From assembly GCA_022419385.1 (NCBI GenBank), contig JAJUBI010000003.1, positions 186,001-250,000 of the forward strand: a DNA stretch of 64,000 nt, given 5' to 3'. The DNA is from Paraconiothyrium sp. Pb-2020. Its lineage: Eukaryota > Ascomycota > Dothideomycetes > Pleosporales > Didymosphaeriaceae. Both the position numbers and the translations under genes were made by a program. This document shows positions 52,971-62,539 of this stretch, one piece after another. The notes under the pieces were generated by a model. That model had not been told where the DNA came from and searched no databases. It saw nothing but the letters and a program-made list of their open reading frames with translations. Every line of letters begins with the position of its first letter. Position 1 is the stretch's first letter.

Positions 52971-55900
52971 CTACTGCGACTGCCTAGGCCGCGGCGGCGC
53001 ACTATGCTTGACACTCCACCCCTGCATACTCCTCCTTGCACCCAGCGTCCTCCTCTGGACGCCACCCCCAGACTGGTTTTTCACCTGGTTTATTGACGTG
53101 GTGTGGAACGTTGACGCTGGCCGGAAACCTGATGTTGAGGGCTCGCTTCTCGTCGGTTCGTTCTTATCCTCCGATGAGATGAGGATGGGCTCGTTGTCTG
53201 GTTTTGTTGATGAGCTTGAGAGTAGGACGTACTTCGGGGATTCGTCGGAAGGGGCTTTCCTAGGTTTGCTGGACATGGGCGCGGTGTGGAGGGGGTGGGT
53301 GGGAAACGAGGGGGGTTGGTATGGGCGGTATGATCGTGGAGGATGGGAATGTGGCGGCCTGTTTGATACATCTGCGAGTGGACGAGAGAACGTTGTCGGC
53401 ATGTGCCTCGGAAGCACTTGGGGTTTTGGTTTGGGAAGTGGCGGATCTTGTTCCTCGGACATGGAGCTTGCAGAGCGCTTGAAGAAGCCGGTGATGGAGC
53501 CCTGTCCTGCGGCGAGCGGTTTACTTCTCTTCATCTTTGTTGGGTTTGTTCCAAGCCTATTGACTTCTTTGAACCCGAGTTTTGTTGACGTGCCCAGGAC
53601 ATTGACTTCACTGTAAGTCAATTTGCCAGGTGCGTTGGCTCTTGCGAGCATTCGTGCGTTTTCGGCCTCTTGCTGTAGAGTTTGCACATCCCTAGCACTC
53701 GTAAATCCGGTGGTCCCACCGATATTGGTAATGCCTATGCTATAGCCTCCAGAGTGCAACTCCTGCACTTTCTCGCAAGTATTACCACCGTGGTCAAAAG
53801 TCGAGTGCTGGATCTTTGTTCGCTTTGCCCACGGTTCCAATGGGGCATTCCTGGGGTTCGCGAAGTTAGACCAGGACTCTGTCCCGTCCATTTCATCCCG
53901 GGTAAATGGATATTTGTCGTCTTCTATACGCTCCACTAAGCTCTGGGCGCTCTGGACCTCTGAAGCAAGCGGGCAAGCCCGTCCAAGTATCTGAGCGAGG
54001 TCCCTTATGGCGGAGGATCCAATGCTCGGGCCACTTCGACTGAAGAACTTTTGTATATTAGGGTCGTCGACGAATTTTGACAAGATAGTGTCCTCCGATG
54101 AAGCGAGCTTGACAGGACAGCTCAAGTATAGCAAGCCCTTGGCTCTCGTCATTCCGACGTAAAGCAAACGTCTCTCCTCGTCATGATCTTCAGCTCGAGA
54201 ATGAGGAATCGATCCGTTGTAGACCGCTGGAAGGAAGACGACTGGCCACTCGAGTCCTTTGGCGGCATGGATAGTGGAAATAGTGACCTGACTTACTTCC
54301 TCTCCGTTAGGTTGTTCCACAGCGGACGATAAAGTGACATTGGCAAGGAACTTCGAAAGGATATCAGCAGCCGTATCCTGACGTTGCTCGATGCCCTCAA
54401 CCACCGGCAACGCATCGTCGGCGACTTCTTCACCGTCCGCTACACTTGTCGCCATTTGTGTCGCTTGAGAGACAAGCTCCTCGTAGTTCGCCCACCGCTC
54501 TTTCCAGTCCTCTTTGTATGTGTTCTTTAGATAGGCTTCGAGACTGATCTTGATGCTAACGTGATCGATCAGACCTAGGAGGTCGCATGAATCTTCTTGT
54601 CGGAGTTTCTTTTGTGAAGTCAGGATGAGATTCACGAATGTCTCGATCCCAAGTTGCGCAGGCTTCGCGATTTTGGACCTTGATTTTCTTCTGCCCTGAG
54701 CAATGGCCAGAATGAGTGTCCAGAGAGATGTCTTTTCCTGTTCTGCTTCTTTGACGAGGGCTTTGATGGTGCTCTCTCCAATTTTCCTGGATGGTCGATT
54801 GATGATCCGCATCAACACATCGTTGCTCTCCGGCTGATTGATGATGCGTAGGTAGTCTAGCACAAGTTTGATCTCTGCTCGATCAAAGAAGCGTAAGCCA
54901 CCAACCATGCGATAGGGTATTCCCGCTTTTGCGAGTGATCTTTCGATCGACAACGATAGCGCGGCTGAGCGAATGAGAATAGCGTAGTCGTTGTAGCCCA
55001 AGAGCCCTGCGGTAAGTGTCGTTGTTCGTTGGATCTCATCGACAAGCCACCACGCTTCGACTTGCGCATTGGCTAGGTGACGAAGCGTGGGTTGCTCACC
55101 CACACAATGCGTTGCAATGAGTGCCTTCTCCGGACGGGACTCATCTTGTTCGATGACAGCCATCGCTGTGGTCAGGATACAACCAGAAGACCGATAATTC
55201 ATTTCCAGATTAATGACGGAAGAGTCAGGGTAATCCTTGCGCATCCGGAGTAGGTTCTTAATCTCAGCTGCTCGGAAGCTGTATATGCTCTGGTCTGGGT
55301 CGCCAACGATTGTGATGCGCCCCCTTGCCTGGGCCAGAAGCTTCATAAGCTCATATTGCACATTGTTCGTATCTTGATACTCGTCGATCAGCACGGCCTG
55401 TATGCTCGACACACACTCGGGCACCTTTTGAAGAAGCTCTACGCATCGTACGAGGAGGTCGTCGTAGTCCAGGAGGTTTTGCGACTTCAACTGCTCTTCG
55501 TACTCGGAGTAGACGTTTGCAAACTCATGCTCGTCTGCCTTCTTCTGGGTGGCGGCAAACTGCGCTGCGGAAACATTGCGGGCCTTAAGCCCAGAGATCC
55601 GACTACGAGCTTGATCAGGCGGTACAAGGTATTGCCGAGTGTCGATGATTCGCTTGATGATGGACTTGCTGTCGGTAGTGTCGGCAATGCCAAAGTTCTT
55701 TGGAATACCAATCTCCTGACCGTAGCGGACGAGGAAACGGCGGGCGACCGAGTGGAAAGTGCCCAGAATTAATTTCTTTTCAGTACCTTCGCCGACAAAG
55801 CCGCAGATTCTCTCTTTCATCTCGCGTGCGGCCTTGATGGTGAAGGTGCAAACGATGATGTTCCATGGTTGCAGTCGCTCGTGATTGACCAGATACGCGA

Positions 55901-56042
55901 CGCGTGCCGTGAGTGTCTTCGTTTTGCCAGACCCCGGCGGAGCAAGCACCTGCAAGACAGATGCAGGACTAGTGACGGCGCTCCGCTGCGCATCATTGAG
56001 GCCGTCCAGCAGCGCGTCCATCGCCGCAATTGACGTAACCAA
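52971..56042 (-). CDS. UvrD/Rep-family DNA helicase, Srs2-like
   Basis: A long single exon, 1023 residues; an in-frame ATG seven codons in (56021) is an alternative start. All superfamily 1A motifs are present in order: PPGSGKTKTL (I), GTFHSVARR (Ib region), IDEYQDTNN (II), GDPDQSIYSFRAA (III), NYRSS (IV), IHAAKGLEWPVVFLP (V) and ERRLLYVGMTRAK (VI). The disordered C-tail has QGSITGFF at residues 847-854, a full PCNA-interacting (PIP) box, and EPILISSED at 951-959, which reads as a SUMO-interacting motif. In yeast, Srs2 is recruited to SUMO-PCNA through such a tail and removes Rad51 from single-stranded DNA, limiting recombination. The nuclear helicase call is firm; orthology to SRS2 is likely. 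Confidence 0.94.
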   Translation of the reverse strand: MVTSIAAMDALLDGLNDAQRSAVTSPASVLQVLAPPGSGKTKTLTARVAYLVNHERLQPWNIIVCTFTIKAAREMKERICGFVGEGTEKKLILGTFHSVARRFLVRYGQEIGIPKNFGIADTTDSKSIIKRIIDTRQYLVPPDQARSRISGLKARNVSAAQFAATQKKADEHEFANVYSEYEEQLKSQNLLDYDDLLVRCVELLQKVPECVSSIQAVLIDEYQDTNNVQYELMKLLAQARGRITIVGDPDQSIYSFRAAEIKNLLRMRKDYPDSSVINLEMNYRSSGCILTTAMAVIEQDESRPEKALIATHCVGEQPTLRHLANAQVEAWWLVDEIQRTTTLTAGLLGYNDYAILIRSAALSLSIERSLAKAGIPYRMVGGLRFFDRAEIKLVLDYLRIINQPESNDVLMRIINRPSRKIGESTIKALVKEAEQEKTSLWTLILAIAQGRRKSRSKIAKPAQLGIETFVNLILTSQKKLRQEDSCDLLGLIDHVSIKISLEAYLKNTYKEDWKERWANYEELVSQATQMATSVADGEEVADDALPVVEGIEQRQDTAADILSKFLANVTLSSAVEQPNGEEVSQVTISTIHAAKGLEWPVVFLPAVYNGSIPHSRAEDHDEERRLLYVGMTRAKGLLYLSCPVKLASSEDTILSKFVDDPNIQKFFSRSGPSIGSSAIRDLAQILGRACPLASEVQSAQSLVERIEDDKYPFTRDEMDGTESWSNFANPRNAPLEPWAKRTKIQHSTFDHGGNTCEKVQELHSGGYSIGITNIGGTTGFTSARDVQTLQQEAENARMLARANAPGKLTYSEVNVLGTSTKLGFKEVNRLGTNPTKMKRSKPLAAGQGSITGFFKRSASSMSEEQDPPLPKPKPQVLPRHMPTTFSRPLADVSNRPPHSHPPRSYRPYQPPSFPTHPLHTAPMSSKPRKAPSDESPKYVLLSSSSTKPDNEPILISSEDKNEPTRSEPSTSGFRPASTFHTTSINQVKNQSGGGVQRRTLGARRSMQGWSVKHSAPPRPRQSQ

Positions 56043-57170
56043 GCTGTTTCGTGTGAACAGTGATGAGGCGGTTGAGGGAGGAGTGGCGCGCTAGCGTGAG
56101 GTGCGCCCAAAACGGTAACGCTTCGCCGCGGGCTCACGTGGAGATAAGCGCACGATAAGCCAGGCCTCTATGACAGATGCGCGACATTGTCTCAGTCATT
56201 TCTCGAGTCAACCGCAGCTTCTGACACTGCTCAAACTGGCTTTATACATGATACACGATACATGGAGATCATTCAGAGCGCACCTTCACGATGACTTCCA
56301 ACGGTCGACTCATACGGTTCAAGTCTGCCAGTTCCTTCGCGTGCGACGAGAGCCGTTTGAATGAGCCCGAAGTAATGGAAAAGGCTGCTGAAAGGGCATC
56401 CCGCCGCCACTTGGCATGAATTTTCGGGATATGAGTCGATCCAGGGTATTGCTTGGTTCACCAATCCTTGAACATGCACCGACTGGGTAACGCACTCTTA
56501 AAAAGCTAGTCAAACCGGCTATCAGACTATTTTCGGAGTCAACCCGGACATATGCTTAATCACGAGGGACTCACGTGATGGACTTGGGGGCTGGACATTG
56601 ATGGGTGGCTGTCTGCTCCTGGTCTTCCTCTCGGTTACGCGCCATGTGAAATGGGGCTTCAAGAGCTCAAACGCAGGTACGGTGGGCAATCTGCAACATC
56701 TGTAGTCCGATGCATCCTCATTCGCCTGGGTTGTGGCTGATCGCCGTCTACCGTATTTGCATCACTCCGATGTCGTATCCGGTAATGAGCTTAGCGGAGC
56801 CTCACGACTTCCTTCACGCAGCATTGCAGATCTACGCGAATTGAGAGGTAAATGCGAAGTACGATTGCTTTTGGGCCCAGGTATTCCTTGCGCTTCCTAC
56901 TGTTAGTCTGTTACTTCGCATTCTGCTCGTATAAGCTGCGATGCGCGCTGCTGTAGTGAGCATGGCCGTGTGATAATCACGAATGCAATACTAACTTTAC
57001 GAACTTGCACTCGGCTCTTGGAAGTGCATTGCTCGGTCTTGCTTCAAAGTTATGTATAAAGACTGACGCCATCACGAGGGAAGATATCGCACACCACTAG
57101 AGCCCTACTTACTACAGTCATCTATTCATTCGACGGTTCCTAATCACCTGTCATCTCTATCATCGCCATC
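56043..57170. other. Intergenic, 1.13 kb
   Basis: Divergent region between the helicase and the secreted NlpC/P60 gene. The right end carries a TATAAA at 57055. Nothing else recognised. Confidence 0.5.
57055..57060 (+). promoter_or_regulatory. TATA box of the NlpC/P60 gene
   Basis: TATAAA lies 111 bp upstream of the ATG at 57171. A pyrimidine-containing leader follows. This is a plausible position for a strongly expressed secreted-protein gene. Confidence 0.5.
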
Positions 57171-58118
57171 ATGCGCGCCACTCTCTTCGCTTCGCTTCTC
57201 CTAGCCGCCGTATCATCAGTCACCGCCGCTTCCCATAAAAACGGACCTTGCACTGGCAAGAACGGTGTCCAAGGTGTTTGCATCTCCACGAGTTCATGCT
57301 CTAGTGGTGGCGGCTCGTACATCAGCAACGCTTGCCCAGGCCTTCCTGACGACATCAAGTGCTGCACCAAGCCTTCCTGTCAAAAAGCTGCCCAGAAGGG
57401 CGACTGCCGGTTTGTTGACAAATGCGGCAGTGGAAATACCATCCTCACCGGTCTTTGCCCTGGACCAGACGCCTTTAAGTGCTGTGTACCTAACGCTGGC
57501 ACCACGCCGAAGCCCCCTACCTCGCCGAGTCTGAATCTGGGCGAAAAGATCTTGAAGAAAGCTGAAGAGCAGAAGGGCGTTCCTTGTAAGTTCGGTTCAT
57601 GTTTTCACGGATTTGGCTGACATGCTACAGATCACTGGGCCGGTGGTAACTGCAAGGGTAAGACTGGAGGCGGATTCGACTGTTCTGGACTCGTCTCTTG
57701 GGCCGTTTGCCAGGTGACTGGTCGCGACTTGTTCAAGGAAGGCCTGCGAGTCACTCGCTCCATGTACTGTGCCAGTGAAGCGAAGCTCAAGTACAAGTAT
57801 GTCTCAACTTGGAACAATCTGGGTGCGAACGTACTAATTCGTTGTAGGAAAGTCCCCTTTTCTAAGCGCCGTGCTGGCGATGCTGGTAGGACCTCATGTA
57901 TCTCAAACTACTCCGGTATTGTGCGCTAATGATGAAATGCAGTCTTCTTTGGTGGCAAGTGTGACTGCAAAAACAATCCTGGTGGTATTCACCATGTCGG
58001 TCTTATGATGGACAGCGGCTACAACATGTTCAATGCTCTGAAGACTGGAACGAATATCAGGAAGGACAACTTCAAGGACTGGAGCGAGAAGGCTTGCCCT
58101 TATGTCATCCGATTCTAG
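57171..58118 (+). CDS. Secreted NlpC/P60 peptidase-like protein with Cys-rich N-terminus
   Basis: Exons 57171-57585, 57631-57796, 57848-57885 and 57943-58118 (introns 45, 51 and 57 bp) give 264 residues. A clear signal peptide (RATLFASLLLAAVSSVTA) is followed by two Cys-rich units, each ending in a KCC motif: GLPDDIKCC and GPDAFKCC. The C-terminal catalytic domain has GGFDCSGLVSWAV with the nucleophile Cys and GIHHVGLMM with the His, as in NlpC/P60 peptidoglycan endopeptidases. The family cuts bacterial cell-wall peptides between D-Glu and diaminopimelate. A secreted fungal form could act on bacteria; horizontal origin of the domain is suggested but not shown here. Confidence 0.92.
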
Positions 58119-58672
58119 TGAGCACGCGTTTATGCAATCTCCGTATTAGTGTCGTCCCGAAGATGCGTTATGCGTTCCATAAAGAGAAAATCAAATCTTA
58201 AACCTTAGTACACCACGACCCTGTGAGTAGAGCTCAATATTTCATTACTACATACATTGGGTCCCTCCAATCAGGGAAGCATGAACATTCCGTGACCAAA
58301 CAGTTCTACCTACTCATCATGACTCCAAGGATACTGGTGCCAGCTCGATGGGTGTATGTGTCAGGGATGAGGCCAAACCAATTTTCAACCGCCAAAACAA
58401 AAGAAATTTAAGAGAATTCAGCATCTGGATGAATTTGCACGCCAAATCTCGATAGCAGTGTTTATGCGTGGAGCAAATCAAGGTAATTGTAAGAAGATCT
58501 GGATTTCCTCCACACATCGTGCTCGGCCACGAATTCTGACATCCATACTTGCTTGAGGTGGGGTCCGGATCAGAGGTAACATCTTCCAGGGTCGGCAAGG
58601 CGAGTGTTCACCGTTTCCTGTGATACGATAGCAGCATCCCTAGTCGCTCTTCTCAGCGTCTGGTAGCGGCGG
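58119..58672. other. Intergenic, 554 bp, part of a tandem duplication
   Basis: Part of this stretch resembles 59870-60000 (shared GCCAGCTCGATGGGTG with flanking similarity). It is the 3' flank of the first duplicated gene. Confidence 0.5.
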
Positions 58673-59314
58673 CTATCGCCTCTGAACATCCTTATCTTCA
58701 TCAGCCTTGCGGCGGGCGATGCGAGACGGGCGTTCAGTGCCAGGGGGCTTTTCCGACCATCCACCTGGAGTAAATGCAGAGCCTTGACCCGGGCCATCAG
58801 GAGTATAATACGCTGTGCGATTACTCGAGGACCGGTTCTGGTAAAATCGGAATGGGTCCCTATTATGCGACTGATAACCACCGACATTGGAGCGATGCTC
58901 TGGCATACCATAGGGCTCTTCGGTATATTCCTCAGGAGCGTCTTCTGGAGCAGTAGGGTTGAAGTGTTGGAGATCATTATTACCAGAAACGCGTTCTGTT
59001 GCCGCAGTTTGAGAGCGGCTGAGCCCGGGCTGTTGGAGATGGCTGCTCGACGAATCTCGAAGTTGGTTTCCGCTACGCGAAGTGTTGGAGGTGCCATCCA
59101 ATACCTCGACTGGGGCACGGCTAGATGGGTTACCCTGTAAAGGGCGGTTCTGACAGATCGGGTTCTGACAAGGCCGTGTGTCCCTGTTTGGGCGACGTTG
59201 GATATTCGGACAGGTTCCCATGCCGCCTGTCTGGTCAATGGCGTCGAGGCAGCGGCCGACGACGGATTCCGTTATACAACCGCAAGCCTTGATGTAGATT
59301 TGGATCTGGCACAT
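58673..59314 (-). CDS. Short Cys-motif protein, tandem copy A, unknown
   Basis: Single exon, 213 residues, start at 59314. The N-terminus MCQIQIYIKACGC has a C-x8-CGC spacing, with further Cys in CLDAI, TCPN, PCQN and ICQN within the first 60 residues. The middle is Ser, Arg and Gln-rich and disordered. The C-terminal part has EPYGMPEHRS, DPFRFYQNRSSSN and TAYYTPDGPGQG, all shared with copy B at 60245. No signal peptide is seen, so this is probably a cytoplasmic or nuclear protein. I do not recognise the family. An overlapping frame in another phase (58570-59238) is treated as a shadow because the paralog conserves this frame. Confidence 0.75.
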   Translation of the reverse strand: MCQIQIYIKACGCITESVVGRCLDAIDQTGGMGTCPNIQRRPNRDTRPCQNPICQNRPLQGNPSSRAPVEVLDGTSNTSRSGNQLRDSSSSHLQQPGLSRSQTAATERVSGNNDLQHFNPTAPEDAPEEYTEEPYGMPEHRSNVGGYQSHNRDPFRFYQNRSSSNRTAYYTPDGPGQGSAFTPGGWSEKPPGTERPSRIARRKADEDKDVQRR

Positions 59315-60244
59315 TGTTATGCCAAGGGTGTGCCTGTGTTTTATTTAATTGAAGTTGATCTGAAGATCTTAGTAACAAGTGGGGATTGTTCAGGCATGCG
59401 TATTGGAGCACGTACGATGTTGGTCTGTGGTTGGGTTAAGCTCAAGGACAGTTGTGTTGTGTAATGAAGAAATAGCTGGGGCATATTATGGTTCCTTTCA
59501 TATTTGCTGGCTGCGAGTCACACTGATAGATTGAGTCAACCACATCGTGTCAGGTCGCGCAAGCGTCATCAGCATTGCACATGGTGTTGACTCTGATAAA
59601 AGATTGATATGTCTGGGTCAGTGAACTGCACGAGAACTCAGGAACTGGCCGACTCACACATAGCGATAGAAACGTCTTCTGAGAGCGGAGAGCTATTTGT
59701 GAAGATCAGATGAAAAAGCAAAGAGTGCCGAAACGGACCAAATACAGTATGTGGAGGGTTGAGTCGAATGCTAGTGCCTGGTACGTGGTGAAATGAAAAA
59801 AGATTTGGAAATTATCATTCTACGTAGGATGTGAACTAAGATCTTTTATTAACTTTCAGTTGTCGAGTATGCTTGAAGGTAATCCATGATTTCGGCTCGT
59901 CTCTCTGTATGATCACGACTCCACGTAGACTGATGCCAGCTCGATGGGTGCATGCGTCAAGCTTGAAGCCCAGACAGCTTTTACCCGCCGGTCAGTTTGA
60001 CCTGAAACAATCAAGGATCCATGCACGTTCGGAGAAATTCAGAGGCAGGCGCTCCTGTGTGAAGGAAGTCAAGGTCAACCCTAAAAGTCTTCGACTTCCT
60101 CCACCCATCACGTAGATAATATAATATCTATACTTGATCATAGCTGAGTCGAATAGATGACAACATTCTTTAAGGGTCGACAAAGCGAGCACTAGACAGT
60201 TCGTGGAAGGTGATGGCAAGCCCCCTAGTCAAACTTTCTAGCAT
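59315..60244. other. Intergenic, 930 bp, part of a tandem duplication
   Basis: Spacer between the two duplicated genes. Its left part (about 59520-59700) resembles 61150-61310 and its right part (about 59870-60000) resembles 58240-58400, so both flanks of the genes were duplicated with them. Confidence 0.55.
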
Positions 60245-60979
60245 CTAGTGACGGCGGCGACCACCCCCGTACACATCCTCATCTTCGTCGTCGTAGCGGC
60301 TGCGACGGCGACTTCGGCCTGAAGAGCGAGGGGCTGATGGGCGCTGCTCATACCCAGTCATAGAACGTGCTACACCTTGACCAGGGCGGTCAGTGTAATA
60401 CGCCGTGTGATTACTCGAACCACGCTCCTGGTAAAATTGGAATGGGTTCCCATGCACCTGATAACGGCCAGTGGAGCGATGCTCAGGCATACTGTAGGGC
60501 TCTGCCGCATATGCTTGGCGATATTGCGTCCCACTGCGGACATTGCGGTCGTTATGATAGGGCTGGAGGTTGTGGTCATCTTCATGACGAGTGTATCCTG
60601 CTGCAGTGGGGTCGAAGTGGGTGAAAGTACCAGAACGATCTGTACGTCCTGTTGCGGTAGAGTCAGCCCGGCTGCGCGAGGATTCTCGAGGACGGCTGCG
60701 TGAAGACTCTGGAGGACGATTTGTGCTAGTCGAAGCGCTGAAGAGGCCGCCGAATGCATCGCCGGAGCGGGAACGGGAGCGGCTACGGGCACGGCTAGGC
60801 TGAGAGGTGGATGTGTAGCCGTGCGACGAATGGCGTGCACAAGACGTGCTGTCGTGGACTTCACGACGCTGAACCTGGCTACAGCGGCGCCCCGTGGCGA
60901 TGGCGTTGATGCAGTAGCCGATCGAAGCAGCTTCGGATCGGCAACCGCAGGACTTCACGTATATATTGAGTGCACACAT
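60245..60979 (-). CDS. Short Cys-motif protein, tandem copy B, unknown
   Basis: Single exon, 244 residues from the ATG at 60979, which aligns with the start of copy A; an upstream in-frame ATG at 61123 would add 48 residues. The N-terminus MCALNIYVKSCGC matches copy A in Cys spacing, followed by CINAI, RCSQ and SCAR. A long Arg-Ser region (RARSRSRSRSGD, SSRSRPRESSRSR) is stronger than in copy A. Shared C-terminal blocks are EPYSMPEHRS, NPFQFYQERGSSNH and TAYYTDRPGQG, and the tail is acidic then Arg-rich. SR-type composition suggests nuclear or RNA-linked behaviour, but no domain supports this. Confidence 0.78.
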   Translation of the reverse strand: MCALNIYVKSCGCRSEAASIGYCINAIATGRRCSQVQRREVHDSTSCARHSSHGYTSTSQPSRARSRSRSRSGDAFGGLFSASTSTNRPPESSRSRPRESSRSRADSTATGRTDRSGTFTHFDPTAAGYTRHEDDHNLQPYHNDRNVRSGTQYRQAYAAEPYSMPEHRSTGRYQVHGNPFQFYQERGSSNHTAYYTDRPGQGVARSMTGYEQRPSAPRSSGRSRRRSRYDDEDEDVYGGGRRRH

Positions 60980-61124
60980 CGTGATCTGAGTGTCGGGCAG
61001 GCTTTGTTGGAGCTGAAGTTGATATGTGCTTGAGAAAAGGATACTGCTTGATGGTTGAGTTGAGCTCAAGGGGAGTTTTGCTGTGTAGAGAAAAGATTGC
61101 TGTGATATGTTATCGCGCTTCATC

Positions 61125-61130
61125 TTTATA
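61125..61130 (-). promoter_or_regulatory. Possible TATA box of tandem copy B
   Basis: TATAAA on the minus strand lies about 145 bp upstream of the ATG at 60979, which supports starting at 60979 rather than at 61123. Confidence 0.4.
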
Positions 61131-61741
61131 CATGGTGGTAGAGGTCGCTGCTAATGATTGAGTGAAAGACATCGTGTGAAGAAGCTCAAGCATTGTTCAC
61201 TGGCCTTGCTGTTCATGAAAAACTGATATATCTTGGTCCGGGAACTGCACAATACCTTCTTGACCAACTAGCCAACATACTTCAGGAAAAGTCTTTCGGA
61301 GATAGGGTGAGGGAACCAATGAGAGTTGCAGAACATGCCAGATACGGTGTGTAGACCAATCTAGGTGATTCGAAAGCAAGTAGCTAGTTCTTGATGACCT
61401 GAGCGAAGATTGGAACCATCGTCATCTTACGCGGGATGCAACCTACTAATCTTGTATCCTCCAGAACATCTGAAAGCAACCCATGGATTCCAGCTCGTGC
61501 TTCTTTCTGACCGAATCGTTGACATTGGTGGCTCATACCATGAAGAACATTATCCAGAAAATAAATGACTGGCTTGTTGTTCTATGTATAATAATGATCT
61601 GTACTGAATGTTGTAGGATAAGCATGCCTTCTCTGTATATATATAAGCGATTTGTGAACTTTTAGCGTGCAATTAATATATCTGCGTTCCTCATCCAGTA
61701 TTGCATGTTGAGTGCCATATCCAGCAATGGTGATTTTGGTT

Positions 61742-61826
61742 ATAGGTGCTTGAAAAGAGCACTATCTGTAGACGTTAAATCTTCATGGTAACAGACCTCC
61801 TCCTAGTGTTGGCATAGACAATATAT
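61742..61826 (+). repeat. Dispersed repeat, copy B
   Basis: Aligns with 34972-35054: ATAGGTGCTTG, AGCACT, TAAATCTTC, CCTCCTAGTG and a terminal ATATAT-like end are shared in the same order. Confidence 0.5.
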
Positions 61827-62539
61827 GGTAATCATCCAAGAGCAAATCTCATGGTTTCCTTAGATATGACTTTCTAACAAATAAGCCGCATCAATATTGC
61901 ATGTTTCAATTTGAAGATGGACACCTACACTACAAAAGCAACCAAGCAGGCCAAGGAAAACCAAGGAAACAATCATAAGGCAACACAGAAACATCGTTTA
62001 AGGCAGCAGAAAACGCAGTTGAGATATTGCTGGCATTCAATGGAGAGAAAATCTGGTGGCAAATGGTAATGAAAAGCGCTTCCCCCGTTCTTCAAAGACC
62101 GCCAAAACAAACAATGCACGAAACACCTTGACAATGATTCTAGTGGTTGTGGATCACCTAGTCTGAGTGCTTTCGTTTGTCTTCTTCGATTCCCACCGTG
62201 CTATTTCTTGGATCTCCAGCTCGAGTCGTTATATCCTGTGGTTTCCATCAACTTTCCACCAGCAAGTTGCTCAACAAGTCTAGCTTCGGCCTTTGATTAC
62301 GCAAGCTTCCTACATTGCTGTGGTGGAAATACCTCATGGCGCGGTTACGGTAGTGCGGGGAACGCTAGACCCCTTCGCATAACATAGCCGCTCCGCTGAA
62401 GCTGGGGCAACATGCCGGAAAACGGAAGTTAGCTCTAGTAGCCCTATTTCCGGACCACATTAAGTATAGACTCAAGATTCTCTTCTACTTCAGTAAATTG
62501 AAAGACCCATCGTGCTGCATATCAACCGATACACGTAAC

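Larger units (their letters stand above)
60980..62539. other. Intergenic, 1.56 kb
   Basis: Left part is the promoter of copy B, with TATAAA on the minus strand at 61125-61130, and part of the duplicated unit. The right part is AT-rich and holds repeat copy B at 61742-61826. No gene is supported. Confidence 0.5.

Noticed and set aside
52927..53616. 229-codon plus-strand frame opposite the helicase tail
   Set aside because: Antisense to the Srs2-like gene; composition reflects the Ser/Pro-rich sense protein, and no motif is seen.
58570..59238. 222-codon frame overlapping tandem copy A in another phase
   Set aside because: The paralog at 60245 conserves the other frame, including the Cys spacing, so this frame is a shadow.
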